From Aquabacterium sp. A3 (GTDB lineage: Bacteria; Pseudomonadota; Gammaproteobacteria; Burkholderiales; Burkholderiaceae_C): DNA of 64,000 nt. The position numbers and the translations under genes are program-made. Shown in pieces: positions 27,993 through 39,028 of the stretch. The notes below the pieces were generated by a model. It saw only the letters and a list, made by a program, of their open reading frames with translations. It had not been told where the DNA came from and did not search any database. The DNA lies in NCBI RefSeq assembly GCF_038069945.1, contig NZ_JBBPEV010000004.1, forward strand, positions 186,001 to 250,000, given 5' to 3'. How positions within the stretch are numbered: the first letter of the stretch is position 1; each line of letters opens with the position of its first letter.

Positions 27993-28868
27993 TCAAACGG
28001 CCACGGCGTCGGCCGGTTGACGCAGCAAGATGGCCAATTGCCGTGCCACGGCCAGGCGCATCTCACGGCGGTCCATGATCATGTCCACCGCCCCCTTCTG
28101 AACCAGGAATTCAGAACGCTGGAAGCCCTCAGGCAGCTTTTCCCGCACGGTGTTCTCGATCACGCGGGGCCCTGCAAAGCCAATGAGGGCCTTGGGCTCG
28201 GCGATCACCACGTCACCCATGAATGCGAACGAGGCCGAGACCCCCCCCATCGTGGGATCGGTGAGCACGCTGATGTAAGGCAGGCGCGCCTTGGCCAGAC
28301 GCGTCAAGGCCGCGTTGGTCTTGGCCATTTGCATCAGGCTCAGCAAGCCTTCTTGCATGCGCGCGCCCCCTGTGGCGGTGAACGAGATGAACGGCGTCTT
28401 GGTGGCCACGGCGGCCTCGACACCGCGCACGAAGCGCTCACCCACGACCGAACCCATCGAGCCGCCCATGAAGTCGAACTCGAAACAGGCGGCCACGACC
28501 GGAATGCTGTGCACCGATCCGCCCATGACGATCAGGGCATCGGTCTCGCCAGTGGCCTCCATGCCCTGTTTGAGTCGTTCGGGGTACTTTTTGTTGTCCT
28601 TGAACTTCAGGGCGTCGATGGGCAAAACCTCTTGCCCGATTTCGTAGCGCCCTTCGGCGTCCAGGAAGGCGTCCAGGCGTGCCCGTGCACCGATTCTGTG
28701 GTGGTGTCCGCACTTGGGGCAGACGTTGACATTGGCCTCGAGGTCGTTCTTGTACAAGACGGTCTCGCACGACGGGCACTTCACCCACAAACCCTCGGGC
28801 ACCGAGCGACGCTCTGAGGGGTCGGTGGGCTGAATCTTGGGGGGAAGGAGTTTCTCGAGCCAGCTCAT
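27993..28868 (-). CDS. accD: Acetyl-CoA carboxylase carboxyltransferase subunit beta
   Basis: 291 residues from ATG 28868 ('[12 protein letters not shown]'); a TTG two codons earlier is rejected. With AccA it transfers the carboxyl group from biotin to acetyl-CoA in fatty-acid synthesis. The N-terminal four-Cys zinc ribbon is present ('[10 protein letters not shown]' and '[11 protein letters not shown]'), then the crotonase-like core with '[20 protein letters not shown]' and '[16 protein letters not shown]'. It follows trpA by two bases. Confidence 0.96.
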   Translation of the reverse strand: MSWLEKLLPPKIQPTDPSERRSVPEGLWVKCPSCETVLYKNDLEANVNVCPKCGHHHRIGARARLDAFLDAEGRYEIGQEVLPIDALKFKDNKKYPERLKQGMEATGETDALIVMGGSVHSIPVVAACFEFDFMGGSMGSVVGERFVRGVEAAVATKTPFISFTATGGARMQEGLLSLMQMAKTNAALTRLAKARLPYISVLTDPTMGGVSASFAFMGDVVIAEPKALIGFAGPRVIENTVREKLPEGFQRSEFLVQKGAVDMIMDRREMRLAVARQLAILLRQPADAVAV

Positions 28869-28870
28869 GG

Positions 28871-29709
28871 TCAACCTTTCAGGGAATCAAGTGCAGCGCG
28901 AATCTCGGCAATGAAGCCGCGGGCCGCTGCCACCACGGTCTCGGGCGACTGCGCTTCCAGCAGCTGCACCAGGCGCGATCCAATCACCACGGCGTCGGAC
29001 ACCGCTGCCACCGCCTTGGCCGTTTCGGCATCCCGGATGCCGAATCCGACACCAACAGGGATGCTGACATGGGCCTTGATGCGGGGCACCATGGCCGCCA
29101 CAGCGGCGGTGTCAAGGTGGCCGGCGCCGGTCACGCCTTTGAGCGACACGTAATACACATACCCGGCTGCGATGCGGCCCACGACCGCCATGCGCTCTTC
29201 GGACGACGTCGGCGCCAGCAAGAAGATGGGGGCCAGGCCCACCGCCTTCAAGCGCGCAGCGAATTCCTCGCACTCTTCGGGCGGGTAGTCCACCACCAAG
29301 ATGCCATCGACACCGGCGGCCTTGGCGTCGCGCACAAAGCTGCCCGGCCCATGACGGAGGTCGTGGTTCTCGATGGGGTTGGCATAGCCCATCAGCACGA
29401 TGGGGGTAGTGGCGTTCTTCTGACGGAAGGCCCGCACATCGTCCAGCACGTGGTTGAGCGAAATGCCGTGCGTGAGCGCACGCTCGGCCGCACGCTGAAT
29501 CACCGGACCGTCGGCCATCGGGTCCGAAAACGGCACCCCCAACTCGATCACGTCGGCGCCGGCTTCTGCCATGGCCAGCATGATGTCCACGGTCTTGCCC
29601 GGAAAAGGGTCGCCGCAGGTGATGTAGGGGATCAGCGCCTTGCGCCCCTGCTCCTTGAGCGTGGCGAAGGTTTGATCGAGGCGGGTGATGGGGTGGCTCA
29701 CAGCGCTCA

Positions 29710-29713
<4 letters not shown>
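28871..29713 (-). CDS. trpA: Tryptophan synthase alpha subunit
   Basis: 280 residues from ATG 29713 (a second ATG at 29710 is equally possible). The long upstream open frame lies inside trpB. It cleaves indole-3-glycerol phosphate to indole and glyceraldehyde 3-phosphate. The signature '[19 protein letters not shown]' holds the catalytic Glu/Asp region; '[15 protein letters not shown]' and '[16 protein letters not shown]'-type loops bind phosphate. ATGATG overlaps the trpB stop, so translation is coupled as expected for the alpha-beta complex. Confidence 0.96.
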
Positions 29714-30954
<1,241 letters not shown>

Positions 30955-31001
30955 CTCAAATTCAGCAAAGTTTCCTGCGTGGGTCGGGCACGTCAACACC
31001 G

Positions 31002-31658
31002 TCATGCGTCACCGGCACATTGCCGGTCGGCTGCCCGCACAGCCAGACAGAACCGACGCATCAGCCCAGCATCCTTGATGCCCTTGGCCGACTCCACGCC
31101 CGAACTCACATCCACGGCCCATGGCCGCACACGCCTGATGCCCTCGCCCACGTTGTCAACACCCAACCCACCAGACAGGATCAGAGGCCGAGCAAGGGCT
31201 GCGGGCAACAGGGACCAATCAAACACCTGCCCGCCGCCGCCGTAGCCCTCCACATGGGCATCGACCAAAATGGCGCGCGCAGACTCGTAAGAACGGGCGA
31301 AGTTTACCAAATCGACCCCCGGCGCCATCCGCGCTGCCCGTATGTAAGGGCGCCCAAATTCAAGGCAGTCTGAAGGCGCCTCGTCGCCATGGAATTGCAG
31401 CAGGGCGTCAGGCACCGCATCCAGCGCCCGATGAACGGTGGCTGGGGAGGCATTGACCAGCAGCAGCACCGGCGTGACGAACGGGGGCAAACGACGCGCC
31501 AGTTCGGCCGCCCTGGCCGACTCGACATGACGGGCGCTTTTTTCGTACAGCACGAAACCGATCGCGTCAGCCCCCGCCTCGACGGCGGCATCGACATCGG
31601 CTTCCCGTGTCAGCCCGCAGATTTTGATCCGCGTGCGGTGGTCGCTAGACAATGACAT
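31002..31658 (-). CDS. trpF: Phosphoribosylanthranilate isomerase
   Basis: 218 residues from ATG 31658 ('[20 protein letters not shown]'); an upstream start at 31679 adds seven residues without support. It isomerises phosphoribosylanthranilate in tryptophan synthesis. Visible: catalytic Cys in 'KICGLT', Asp in '[19 protein letters not shown]', and phosphate-binding '[12 protein letters not shown]' and '[16 protein letters not shown]'. It heads the chain trpF-trpB-trpA-accD, 100 bases after truA. I looked for a Trp-rich leader peptide in that gap and saw none. Confidence 0.96.
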   Translation of the reverse strand: MSLSSDHRTRIKICGLTREADVDAAVEAGADAIGFVLYEKSARHVESARAAELARRLPPFVTPVLLLVNASPATVHRALDAVPDALLQFHGDEAPSDCLEFGRPYIRAARMAPGVDLVNFARSYESARAILVDAHVEGYGGGGQVFDWSLLPAALARPLILSGGLGVDNVGEGIRRVRPWAVDVSSGVESAKGIKDAGLMRRFCLAVRAADRQCAGDA

Positions 31659-31758
31659 CCATGGGGCCAGGCCATGCACCTGGCGGGGTGTTGATGCCCG
31701 ATTGTCTCAAAAAGCAGGGAAAACGCCCAGCGCCACCCAAATATCCCGCATCACGAAA

Positions 31759-32628
31759 TCACCCAGGAAGCCAATCCATCGCGGACACGGCGGTTGGCAG
31801 ACCCCACACCTCGTCATACTGCGGCCCCAGGAAGTACAGACCATCGGCCGCGAACGTTGGGGCCGCCACCCGGCGGTCACGTGCCTGGAGCACCTCTCCG
31901 ACCCAATCCGGTGGCCGCGTGCCGGTGCCGACCGCCACCAGACACCCCATGATGTTGCGGATCATGTGATGCAGGAAGGCCTGTCCTTCAAAATCGAACC
32001 GCCAGTACGCCGTGGCCCCACCCTCTGGCGCCTGACATCGGGCGATGCGGATGTCACGCAACTGCTTGACCGGCGTTGGAGACTGGCACATGGATGAGCG
32101 AAACGACGAGAAATCATGCTCGCCCACCAGGTGTTGTGCGGCACGGCGCATGGCATCCCCGTCGAGCGGCCGAAAAACCCAGCCCACGCGACCGGCCTCG
32201 ATGGCGGGACGCACAGGCGCCTCCAGCAGCACATAGGCGTAACGCCGCCCCCGGGCGCTGTTGCGCGCATGGAAGGATGAGGTCACCGGGTGAGCCCACT
32301 GCACGGCAATGTCCGCCGGCAAAAAGGCATTCGTGCCCCGAACCCAGGAAAATGGCTCACGCACCAGGTCGGTGTCCAGGTGAACAACCTGGTTGATGCC
32401 ATGCACGCCGGCATCCGTGCGGCCCGCACACACCACCTTGATGGAACGCACGGCAAAGCTCGACAAGGCTTGCTCCAGCGCATCCTGCACCGTCCCGCCG
32501 CCAGGCTGAGACTGCCAGCCCTTGTACGCCGACCCCAGGTAAGAAACGCCAAGGGCGACCCGCTGGATCGCCCCTGTTTCAGGGGCTGCAGGCGGAGCGC
32601 CCACAACCCCACAGACCTGCTGCGGCAT
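31759..32628 (-). CDS. truA: tRNA pseudouridine(38-40) synthase
   Basis: 289 residues. It modifies U38-U40 in the tRNA anticodon arm. The catalytic Asp lies in 'VVCAGRTDAGVHGINQVVHL', and 'VSYLGSAYKGWQSQPGGGTV' and 'HDFSSFRSSMCQSPTPVKQL' are TruA signatures. About 20 extra N-terminal residues ('MPQQVCGVVGAPPAAPETG') precede the conserved core. Its ATG overlaps the fimV stop (TGATG), so it is coupled to fimV, as in Pseudomonas. Confidence 0.95.
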   Translation of the reverse strand: MPQQVCGVVGAPPAAPETGAIQRVALGVSYLGSAYKGWQSQPGGGTVQDALEQALSSFAVRSIKVVCAGRTDAGVHGINQVVHLDTDLVREPFSWVRGTNAFLPADIAVQWAHPVTSSFHARNSARGRRYAYVLLEAPVRPAIEAGRVGWVFRPLDGDAMRRAAQHLVGEHDFSSFRSSMCQSPTPVKQLRDIRIARCQAPEGGATAYWRFDFEGQAFLHHMIRNIMGCLVAVGTGTRPPDWVGEVLQARDRRVAAPTFAADGLYFLGPQYDEVWGLPTAVSAMDWLPG

Positions 32629-35600
32629 CAGCCCAAGGTGTCCAGCATGGCTTGGGCCTTGGCCTTCAAGGCGGCATCAGAGGCACTGTCGACCACCTCC
32701 TGCAGGAGCTCACGCGCGCCATCCACATCACCGATTTGACGGAACTCTTCTGCCAGTTCGAACTTGCGAACCATCGGATCGTCAGACACCTCGTCAGCGT
32801 CGCCAGAGGCCGTGTCAGGCTCCAGCTCCAGGGAAGCGGGCTCAGCCACCGCGTCCATGCCCGGCTCGGAGGCTGGCCCCTGGTCCAGGTCCAGGCTGAT
32901 GGATTCGAAATCGAACGATGGGGCCGGTGCCGGCGCAGGCTCGGCCGCTGCCGACGACGGCACATCGTCCAGGTTGAGGTCGAAGTCCAGGGCGTCGCTC
33001 TCGGCGGGGGCGGATTCGCTCGCCGAGGGCTCCTCCAGCGCGACCGGTGCGGTATCGGGCCCTGGCGTCAACTCGGGCAGGTCACTGCGAAGCTCTGGCA
33101 AATCACCGGCTTCGGTGATCGGAGGCGACACGGAGTCGGTGACCGAATCCAGGGGCGCTGGCGCCGAGATGTCCAGGTCGATGCTGGACAGGTCCTCCAC
33201 CGACGGTGCAGGCGCCTGGGCGGCGCTGGCCTCGCCATGCGCAGCAGGCACCTCCATGTCCGTTGGAGCGAACGTGTCCAGGGCGCTGGGCGCTGGCATC
33301 ACCGAATGGGGCACGGTGCTGGCACCGAGCGGCTCTGCGGCATTCTCGGCAGCGGCCAAGGCCCCCACCGGCGGCTGCCCACCCGGCTGGTACAGCGGGT
33401 TGTCCGGATCAATGCCTGCACCCAGTTCCTGGGCTCGCGCCCAGTCTTCGCCTGCACCACCCGTCAACTGATAGAGCTGAACCGCCAAGGCCTCAAAGCC
33501 TTTGGTGTCGCGTCGCTTGGCGTACACCTCCAGCAGCTTGGTGCGGATGGCCAAGCGTTCAGGGCTGGAGCGCAGCGCTTCCTTGAGGATTTCTTCTGCC
33601 TGAAGGTCGCGCCCATACGCCAGGTACACATCGGCCTCGGCCACGGGGTCCACATCACCGATGGCATCGAGCTGGCTCAGCGAATAGCTCATCGACGACG
33701 GACCACCGGTGGCGTCACGGGTATCGACACGCTGCCCACCGCTGGCCCCAAAGAAGGAATCGGGCTGCAGACGGCTTTCGAGGAACGAGGTCTCGCCCGT
33801 TTCCGTGCGCCGACGAGAGCGGATGAACATGGCCAAGCCCGCCAGCAAGGCCACACCCGCCCCGGCCGCGGCCAGGATCATGGGGTTGAGCGATTGCAGG
33901 AAGCCGGGCTCGTCGCTCACCGGCGGCGTGATGGGTGCTGGCACCGGCACAGGCACGGACGGCGCCTCAGCGACGACCGCCGGAGGCTCGGATGCGGCAT
34001 CAGCGCTCTGCGTGGCCGACGCTTCGGACGCCGCCATGTCGATGACCACGGCGCTGGCGGCAGAGGCTGCCTGCGCCGCACGCTCTGCGGCCTCCTTGTC
34101 TGCGGCGGCCTGCTCCGCGGCCAAGCGATCGGCCTCGGCTTTTTCGGCGGCCAGGCGCTCGGCTTCAGCCTGCTCGGCCGCCAGCTTGTCTGCAGCGGCC
34201 TTGTCTGCCGCCGCTTTCTCAGCGGCAGCCTTCTCGGCAGCGGCCTTTTCGGCCGCCAGCTTCGCGGCAGCCGCCTTGTCGGCTTCAGCCTTCTCGCGCA
34301 CGCGACGCAACTCTTCCAGGTTGCGATTCAGCTCGGCCACCCGTGCCGCTTCTTCTTGCTGCGCACGGGCCTGCGCCAGCTTGTCTTCGGCCGCCGCACC
34401 CTTGGGTGCCGTCACGGCGCCCTTGCTCAAGGTCAGTTTGTCAGGGCTGGGGGTGGTGGCCTGCTGACGGTCCTTGACCTCCGCCTCGACGCGGCCACTG
34501 GCCTGGCGTTCCGGTTGCGCTTGGGCGCCCACGCCAGCCGCCTCGGCCAGACGTTGTCGATAGGCGTTGAAGTCGGCGCTCTGGGCACGAATGATCTGCC
34601 GAGCCTCGGCGCGAGACACGGCCTGCACCTCGTCGGCCTTGGGCACATTCAGCACCACGCCGGCCTTGAGGCGGTTCATGTTGTTGCCAGAGAAAGCCTG
34701 AGGGTTGTTGCGATACAGCCCCACCAGCATCTGGTCAAGCGACACGCCATCCGGCATTTCCTTCATCGCGATGCCCGACAAGGTGTCACCGCTGCGCACC
34801 TTGACCTCACGCGCCTGTTGTTCTGGCGTCTCGACCGGTTGCGCCTGGGGTGCGCGAGCCACCGGCGCAGGCACGGGTGCAGGTGCAGGTGCAGGTGCAG
34901 GTGCCGGGGCCGGAGTTGGGGCCGGGGCCGGGGCCGGCTTGCTGGCGGGTGCCACAGGGGCTGGGACAGCACTGCTTGGCTTCGCTGCGGGCGCGGTCGG
35001 GGCGGGTGCCGGCGCAGGTGCAGGTGCAGGTGCAGGTGCGGGTGCAGGTGCGGGTGCGGGTGCGGGTGCGGGTGCGGGTGCGGGTGCGGGTGCGGGTGCG
35101 GGTGCGGGCGCAGGTGCCGTCGCAGGCATCGGTGCAGGCGGCGCCACCGGCGCGGTCATCGCGGGCGACGTGACGGCAGCAGACCGAGTGGCCGGCGGGT
35201 CAAACAGCAGGGTGTACTCGCGAACCAGCCGGCCAGACGACCACGACAGGTCGAGGATCACATCGACAAAGGGTTCTTGCACCGCGCGATCGCTGGCGAT
35301 GCGCAGGAAGGGCCGGCCATCGGCACGGCGTTGCAAGGTGATGTTGGTGGCCGCCAGCACGGCGTTGTAATCAACCCCGGCGGCGCGGTAGGTTTCCGGC
35401 GTGGCCACGCGCACCTGAAGCGATGCGCCTTCCTCAGCGGTCAGACTGGTCACGTCAATCTCGGCACGCAGGCTTTCGCCCAGGGCAGATTGAACGTTCA
35501 GGCGACCCAGACCCAGGGCCCAGGCCGAAGCAGGCAACAGGGTCACGCCCGACAAAACGGCCGCAACGGCCACACGATGCAGGGCAAAGGACCCTGCGGA

Positions 35601-35660
35601 CAACGGATGATCTTTCAAGGCGTCTCCCAAGTCGTCATGGGCTGACAAGCAGCCGGTCAT
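32628..35660 (-). CDS. fimV: FimV/HubP-type polar peptidoglycan-binding protein
   Basis: About 1010 residues from ATG 35660. A TTG at 35618 after GGGAG gives a tighter signal peptide and is a strong alternative. Order: signal peptide ending 'LPASAWA'; FimV N-domain ('LGLGRLNVQSALGESLRAEI'); a long Pro-Ala repeat; LysM ('VRSGDTLSGIAMKEMPDGVS'); an Ala/Glu/Lys coiled coil; a transmembrane helix ('PMILAAAGAGVALLAGLAMF'); TPR-like and acidic cytoplasmic part; and the conserved FimV C-terminus ('VRKFELAEEFRQIGDVDGAR'). Family members organise cell poles, type IV pili and c-di-GMP signalling. It precedes truA and follows asd as in Pseudomonas. Confidence 0.93.
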   Translation of the reverse strand: MTGCLSAHDDLGDALKDHPLSAGSFALHRVAVAAVLSGVTLLPASAWALGLGRLNVQSALGESLRAEIDVTSLTAEEGASLQVRVATPETYRAAGVDYNAVLAATNITLQRRADGRPFLRIASDRAVQEPFVDVILDLSWSSGRLVREYTLLFDPPATRSAAVTSPAMTAPVAPPAPMPATAPAPAPAPAPAPAPAPAPAPAPAPAPAPAPAPAPAPAPAPTAPAAKPSSAVPAPVAPASKPAPAPAPTPAPAPAPAPAPAPVPAPVARAPQAQPVETPEQQAREVKVRSGDTLSGIAMKEMPDGVSLDQMLVGLYRNNPQAFSGNNMNRLKAGVVLNVPKADEVQAVSRAEARQIIRAQSADFNAYRQRLAEAAGVGAQAQPERQASGRVEAEVKDRQQATTPSPDKLTLSKGAVTAPKGAAAEDKLAQARAQQEEAARVAELNRNLEELRRVREKAEADKAAAAKLAAEKAAAEKAAAEKAAADKAAADKLAAEQAEAERLAAEKAEADRLAAEQAAADKEAAERAAQAASAASAVVIDMAASEASATQSADAASEPPAVVAEAPSVPVPVPAPITPPVSDEPGFLQSLNPMILAAAGAGVALLAGLAMFIRSRRRTETGETSFLESRLQPDSFFGASGGQRVDTRDATGGPSSMSYSLSQLDAIGDVDPVAEADVYLAYGRDLQAEEILKEALRSSPERLAIRTKLLEVYAKRRDTKGFEALAVQLYQLTGGAGEDWARAQELGAGIDPDNPLYQPGGQPPVGALAAAENAAEPLGASTVPHSVMPAPSALDTFAPTDMEVPAAHGEASAAQAPAPSVEDLSSIDLDISAPAPLDSVTDSVSPPITEAGDLPELRSDLPELTPGPDTAPVALEEPSASESAPAESDALDFDLNLDDVPSSAAAEPAPAPAPSFDFESISLDLDQGPASEPGMDAVAEPASLELEPDTASGDADEVSDDPMVRKFELAEEFRQIGDVDGARELLQEVVDSASDAALKAKAQAMLDTLG
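34876..35118. repeat. GGTGCR hexanucleotide tandem repeats in fimV
   Basis: Two tracts of GGTGCA/GGTGCG: four copies at 34876-34899 and fifteen uninterrupted copies at 35017-35106, the last ten all GGTGCG, with near-copies on both sides. They encode alternating Pro-Ala. Unit changes would stay in frame. Confidence 0.95.
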
Positions 35661-35902
35661 CGCCAAACACCCACGCGAACGCGTGGACGCGACAACACCT
35701 GCAGACGGTACGCAGCAGAATTCACAATAACATCAAGCATATAGGGTGACAAGCTCATGCAAATACTGATCTACACCCCGCCCACAAATCATTTCCTCGG
35801 ATGTGATGCGTGGGTGAGCATTGTCGTGGCACGGCAACATACCCCCGCACGGATTTTGTATCCAGACGTTGCAAATCTACGCCCTCGCCACCCTCGAAGA
35901 AC
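35661..35902. other. Intergenic region upstream of fimV
   Basis: This gap must hold the fimV promoter. It contains an AT-richer patch (about 35720-35760) but I could not fix a convincing -35/-10 pair. Short open frames here have no codon bias or family similarity. Confidence 0.4.
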
Positions 35903-35933
35903 AAAAGGCGCTGATATTGATCAGACGCCTTTT
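35903..35933 (-). terminator. Terminator after asd
   Basis: On the minus strand AAAAGGCG.CTGATCAATATCAG.CGCCTTTT: a two-part stem with an inner CTGAT/ATCAG section, ending in TTTTG. It lies 22 bases past asd and separates it from fimV. Confidence 0.8.
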
Positions 35934-35955
35934 GGAGTTTTGCGCAACGCCGAAA

Positions 35956-37089
35956 TCAGCGCGCCAGCAAGATGCGCAGCATGCGGCGCAGGGGCTCGGC
36001 TGCACCCCACAGCAATTGATCGCCAATGGTGAACGCGCCCACATATTCCGGGCCCATGGCCAGTTTACGGATGCGACCCACCGGAATCGTCAGCGTGCCC
36101 GTGGTGGCCACCGGCGTCAGGTCACGGATGGTGGCCTCGCGGGTATTGGGCACCACCTTCACCCACTCGTTGTCGGCGGCGATCATGGCCTCGATGTCGG
36201 CCACCGGCACATCCTTTTTCAGCTTGAAGGTCAGGGCCTGGCTGTGGCAACGCATGGCGCCAATGCGCACGCAGAACCCGTCCACAGGAATGGCCGGGGC
36301 ACTGAAGCCTTCGCCCAGACCCAGGATCTTGTTGGTTTCGGCCATGCCCTTCCACTCTTCCTTGGACTGCCCGTTGCCCAGGTCCTTGTCGATCCAGGGG
36401 ATCAGCGAGCCACCCAGCGGCACGCCGAAGTTGGCGGTCTCGGCCTCGGTCAGCGAACGCTGCTTGGCGATGATCTTGCGGTCGATTTCCAGGATGGCGC
36501 TCTTGGGGTCGTCCAGCAAGGACTTGACCTCGGCGTTGAGCGTGCCGAACTGGGTCAGCAGCTCGCGCATGTGCTGGGCGCCACCACCGGAGGCGGCCTG
36601 GTAGGTCTGGGTGGACATCCACTCCACCAAACCCGCCTTGTACAGCGCACCCACGCCCATCAGCATGCACGACACGGTGCAGTTGCCGCCCACCCAGTTC
36701 TTGCCGCCCTTGGCCAGCGAGTCCTTGATGACGGGCATGTTCACCGGGTCCAGGATGATCACGGCATCATCCTTCATGCGCAGCGTCGAGGCAGCGTCAA
36801 TCCAGTGCCCCGTCCAACCTGCGGCGCGCAGCTTGGGGAACACTTCGGTGGTGTAGTCGCCGCCCTGCGCCGTGACGATGATGTCGCAACGCTTGAGTTC
36901 GTCGATGTTGAAGGCGTCCTTCAGGGTCGTCTCGTTCTTGGCCATGGCCGGGGCCGCGCCGCCGGCATTGGACGTCGAGAAGAACAGGGGCTCGAAATGA
37001 GCGAAGTCGCCTTCGGCCTGCATGCGGTCCATCAGGACCGAGCCGACCATGCCGCGCCAGCCCACCAGACCAACCAGAGTCGTTGCCAT
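35956..37089 (-). CDS. asd: Aspartate-semialdehyde dehydrogenase
   Basis: 377 residues. It reduces aspartyl phosphate to the semialdehyde for Lys/DAP, Met and Thr synthesis. NADP site: '[20 protein letters not shown]' at the N-terminus; catalytic Cys in '[20 protein letters not shown]', and the His-containing '[19 protein letters not shown]' region. The length and sequence style are those of the Gram-negative E. coli-like class. It lies 49 bases after leuB on the same strand. Confidence 0.97.
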   Translation of the reverse strand: MATTLVGLVGWRGMVGSVLMDRMQAEGDFAHFEPLFFSTSNAGGAAPAMAKNETTLKDAFNIDELKRCDIIVTAQGGDYTTEVFPKLRAAGWTGHWIDAASTLRMKDDAVIILDPVNMPVIKDSLAKGGKNWVGGNCTVSCMLMGVGALYKAGLVEWMSTQTYQAASGGGAQHMRELLTQFGTLNAEVKSLLDDPKSAILEIDRKIIAKQRSLTEAETANFGVPLGGSLIPWIDKDLGNGQSKEEWKGMAETNKILGLGEGFSAPAIPVDGFCVRIGAMRCHSQALTFKLKKDVPVADIEAMIAADNEWVKVVPNTREATIRDLTPVATTGTLTIPVGRIRKLAMGPEYVGAFTIGDQLLWGAAEPLRRMLRILLAR

Positions 37090-37138
37090 GTTGTGTGTCC
37101 TCAGTAAACGTGTTTGATGTGGGATCCCGGTTCAGCGA

Positions 37139-38215
37139 TCACTGCGCCTTCAGGGCGGCCACCACGGCCTCGCCCATCTCGACGGTGCCGACCTTCTTCG
37201 TGCCTTCGGAGTAGATGTCGGGCGTGCGCAGGCCTTGCTCCAGCACGGACTGCACGGCACGCTCGATGCGGCTGGCGGCCTCTTCCTGGTTCAGGCTGAA
37301 GCGCAGCATCATGGCGGCGCTCAGGATGGTGGCCAGGGGGTTGGCCACACCCTTGCCGGCGATGTCAGGGGCGGAGCCATGGCTCGGCTCGTACAGACCC
37401 TGGCCCTTGGCGTTCAACGAGGCCGAAGGCAGCATGCCGATCGAGCCGGTCAGCATGGCGGCGGCATCAGAGAGGATGTCGCCGAACATGTTGCCGGTGA
37501 ACAGCACGTCGAACTTCTTGGGGGCCTTGACCAGCTGCATCGCGGCGTTGTCCACGTACATGTGGTCGAGCTCGATGTCGGGGTACTGGGCGTGCACCTC
37601 GGTGACCACGTCCTTCCAGAACTGGAAGGTCTCCAGCACATTGGCCTTGTCGACGCTGGTCACGCGCTTGCCACGCTTGCGGGCGGCCTGGAAGGCGACG
37701 TGGGCGATGCGCTCGATCTCGGGGCGCGAATAGCGCATCGTGTCGAAGGCTTCCGGCGCGCCCTTGAACTCGCCGTCCGGCGATTCGCGGCGGCCGCGCG
37801 GCTGGCCAAAGTAGATGTCGCCGGTCAGCTCACGGATGATGAGGATGTCCAGGCCCGCCACCAGCTCGGGCTTGAGGCTGGAGGCGTGGGTGAGCTGCGG
37901 GTAGCAGATGGCCGGGCGGAAGTTGGCGAACAGGCCCATGTTCTTGCGCAGGCCCAGGATGGCCTGCTCGGGGCGCAGCGGGCGGTCGAGCTTGTCGTAC
38001 TTCCAGTCGCCCACCGAGCCGAACAGCACAGCGTCCGATTCCATGGCCAGCTTCAGGGTGTGCTCGGGCAGCGGGTGGCCGTGCGCGTCAAACGCGGCGC
38101 CGCCCACCTTGGCTTCGTCCAGCTGGAAAGGCAGGTCCAGCACCTTCAGCACCTTGACCGCCTCGTTGACGATCTCGGGACCGATGCCGTCACCCGGCAG
38201 CACAGCAATCTTCAT
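37139..38215 (-). CDS. leuB: 3-isopropylmalate dehydrogenase
   Basis: 358 residues from ATG 38215 ('[20 protein letters not shown]'); an ATG two codons upstream (38221) is possible. It oxidatively decarboxylates 3-isopropylmalate in leucine synthesis. Visible: '[20 protein letters not shown]'-type region with substrate Arg residues, '[14 protein letters not shown]', and NAD site '[20 protein letters not shown]'. It follows leuD by 16 bases. Confidence 0.97.
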   Translation of the reverse strand: MKIAVLPGDGIGPEIVNEAVKVLKVLDLPFQLDEAKVGGAAFDAHGHPLPEHTLKLAMESDAVLFGSVGDWKYDKLDRPLRPEQAILGLRKNMGLFANFRPAICYPQLTHASSLKPELVAGLDILIIRELTGDIYFGQPRGRRESPDGEFKGAPEAFDTMRYSRPEIERIAHVAFQAARKRGKRVTSVDKANVLETFQFWKDVVTEVHAQYPDIELDHMYVDNAAMQLVKAPKKFDVLFTGNMFGDILSDAAAMLTGSIGMLPSASLNAKGQGLYEPSHGSAPDIAGKGVANPLATILSAAMMLRFSLNQEEAASRIERAVQSVLEQGLRTPDIYSEGTKKVGTVEMGEAVVAALKAQ

Positions 38216-38231
38216 GACCATGGTTGACTAC

Positions 38232-38879
38232 TCAGACAATACGGTGGTTGAGCCAGGGCTTTTGCGCCAGGCGTTCGGCTTCGAAGGCCTTGATCTTGTC
38301 GGCGTGACGCAGGGTCAGGCCGATGTCGTCAAAGCCATTGAGCAGGCAGTACTTGCGGAAAGGCTGCACGTCGAAAGCCAACTCGGTGCCATCGGCCTTG
38401 ATCACGACCTGGCGCTCCAGGTCGATGGTCAGCTCGTAGCCGGGGAAGGCAAACACTTCGTTGAACAAGGTGTCGACCTGCTGCTCGCTCAGCTGGATCG
38501 GCAGCAAACCGTTCTTGAAGCAGTTGTTGAAGAAGATGTCGGCAAAGCTGGGCGCGATGATGGCGCGGAAGCCATATTGGTCCAAGGCCCAGGGCGCGTG
38601 CTCGCGGCTGGAGCCACAACCGAAGTTCTTGCGCGCCAGCAACACCGAAGCGCCCTGATAACGCGGCTGATTCAGCACGAAATCGGGGTTGGGCTTGCGG
38701 GTGGCCGGATCTTGCCCGGGCTCGCCGGCGTCCAGGTAGCGCCACTCGTCAAACAGGTTAGGGCCGAAACCGGTGCGCTTGATGGACTTCAGGTATTGCT
38801 TGGGGATGATGGCGTCGGTGTCGACGTTCTCACGGTCCATGGGGGCCACGAGCCCCTTGTGAATGCGGAATGCTTGCAT
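38232..38879 (-). CDS. leuD: 3-isopropylmalate dehydratase small subunit
   Basis: 215 residues. The small (swivel) subunit of isopropylmalate isomerase. Signatures: '[20 protein letters not shown]' at the N-terminus and the substrate loop '[18 protein letters not shown]'. It lies 12 bases after the entericidin-like gene, which separates it from leuC. Confidence 0.97.
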   Translation of the reverse strand: MQAFRIHKGLVAPMDRENVDTDAIIPKQYLKSIKRTGFGPNLFDEWRYLDAGEPGQDPATRKPNPDFVLNQPRYQGASVLLARKNFGCGSSREHAPWALDQYGFRAIIAPSFADIFFNNCFKNGLLPIQLSEQQVDTLFNEVFAFPGYELTIDLERQVVIKADGTELAFDVQPFRKYCLLNGFDDIGLTLRHADKIKAFEAERLAQKPWLNHRIV

Positions 38880-38891
38880 GGCAGTGGTGAA

Positions 38892-39017
38892 TTACTTGGC
38901 GGCGCCGGAGATGGCCTCACCCGCTTTTTCGATGTCCTTGCCCACACCATGCATGGTGTTGCAACCGGCGAAGGCCAGCAAGGAAGTCAGGGACAACAGG
39001 GCAATCAAACGTTTCAT
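38892..39017 (-). CDS. Entericidin-like small lipoprotein
   Basis: 41 residues from ATG 39017; the longer open frame to 39161 lies inside leuC. Sequence begins 'MKRLIALLSLTSLLAFAGC', a lipoprotein signal with the lipidated Cys at 19, and continues 'NTMHGVGKDIEKAGEAISGA', the pattern of the entericidin A/B family (short amphipathic lipopeptides; in E. coli an antidote/toxin pair under starvation control). It is 11 bases from the leuC stop and 12 from leuD, so it is surely on the leu message. I see only one entericidin, no partner. Confidence 0.85.
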   Translation of the reverse strand: MKRLIALLSLTSLLAFAGCNTMHGVGKDIEKAGEAISGAAK

Positions 39018-39028
39018 GGTGTTGAACC

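Noticed and set aside
31659..31758. Tryptophan attenuator before trpF
   Set aside because: No short open frame with Trp codons and no terminator/antiterminator pair could be found in this gap.
34876..35118. Possible CRISPR-like or mobile repeat array
   Set aside because: Units are six bases with no spacers and lie in frame within fimV; this is a coding microsatellite.
32652..35645. 997-codon open frame on the plus strand opposite fimV
   Set aside because: The Arg/Cys/Gly repeats are the reverse reading of the Pro-Ala and Ala-Glu-Lys tracts of FimV; no signal or domain is visible.
35757..36032. 91-codon open frame between fimV and asd
   Set aside because: It runs into the asd gene on the opposite strand, spans the asd terminator hairpin, and shows no codon bias or ribosome site.
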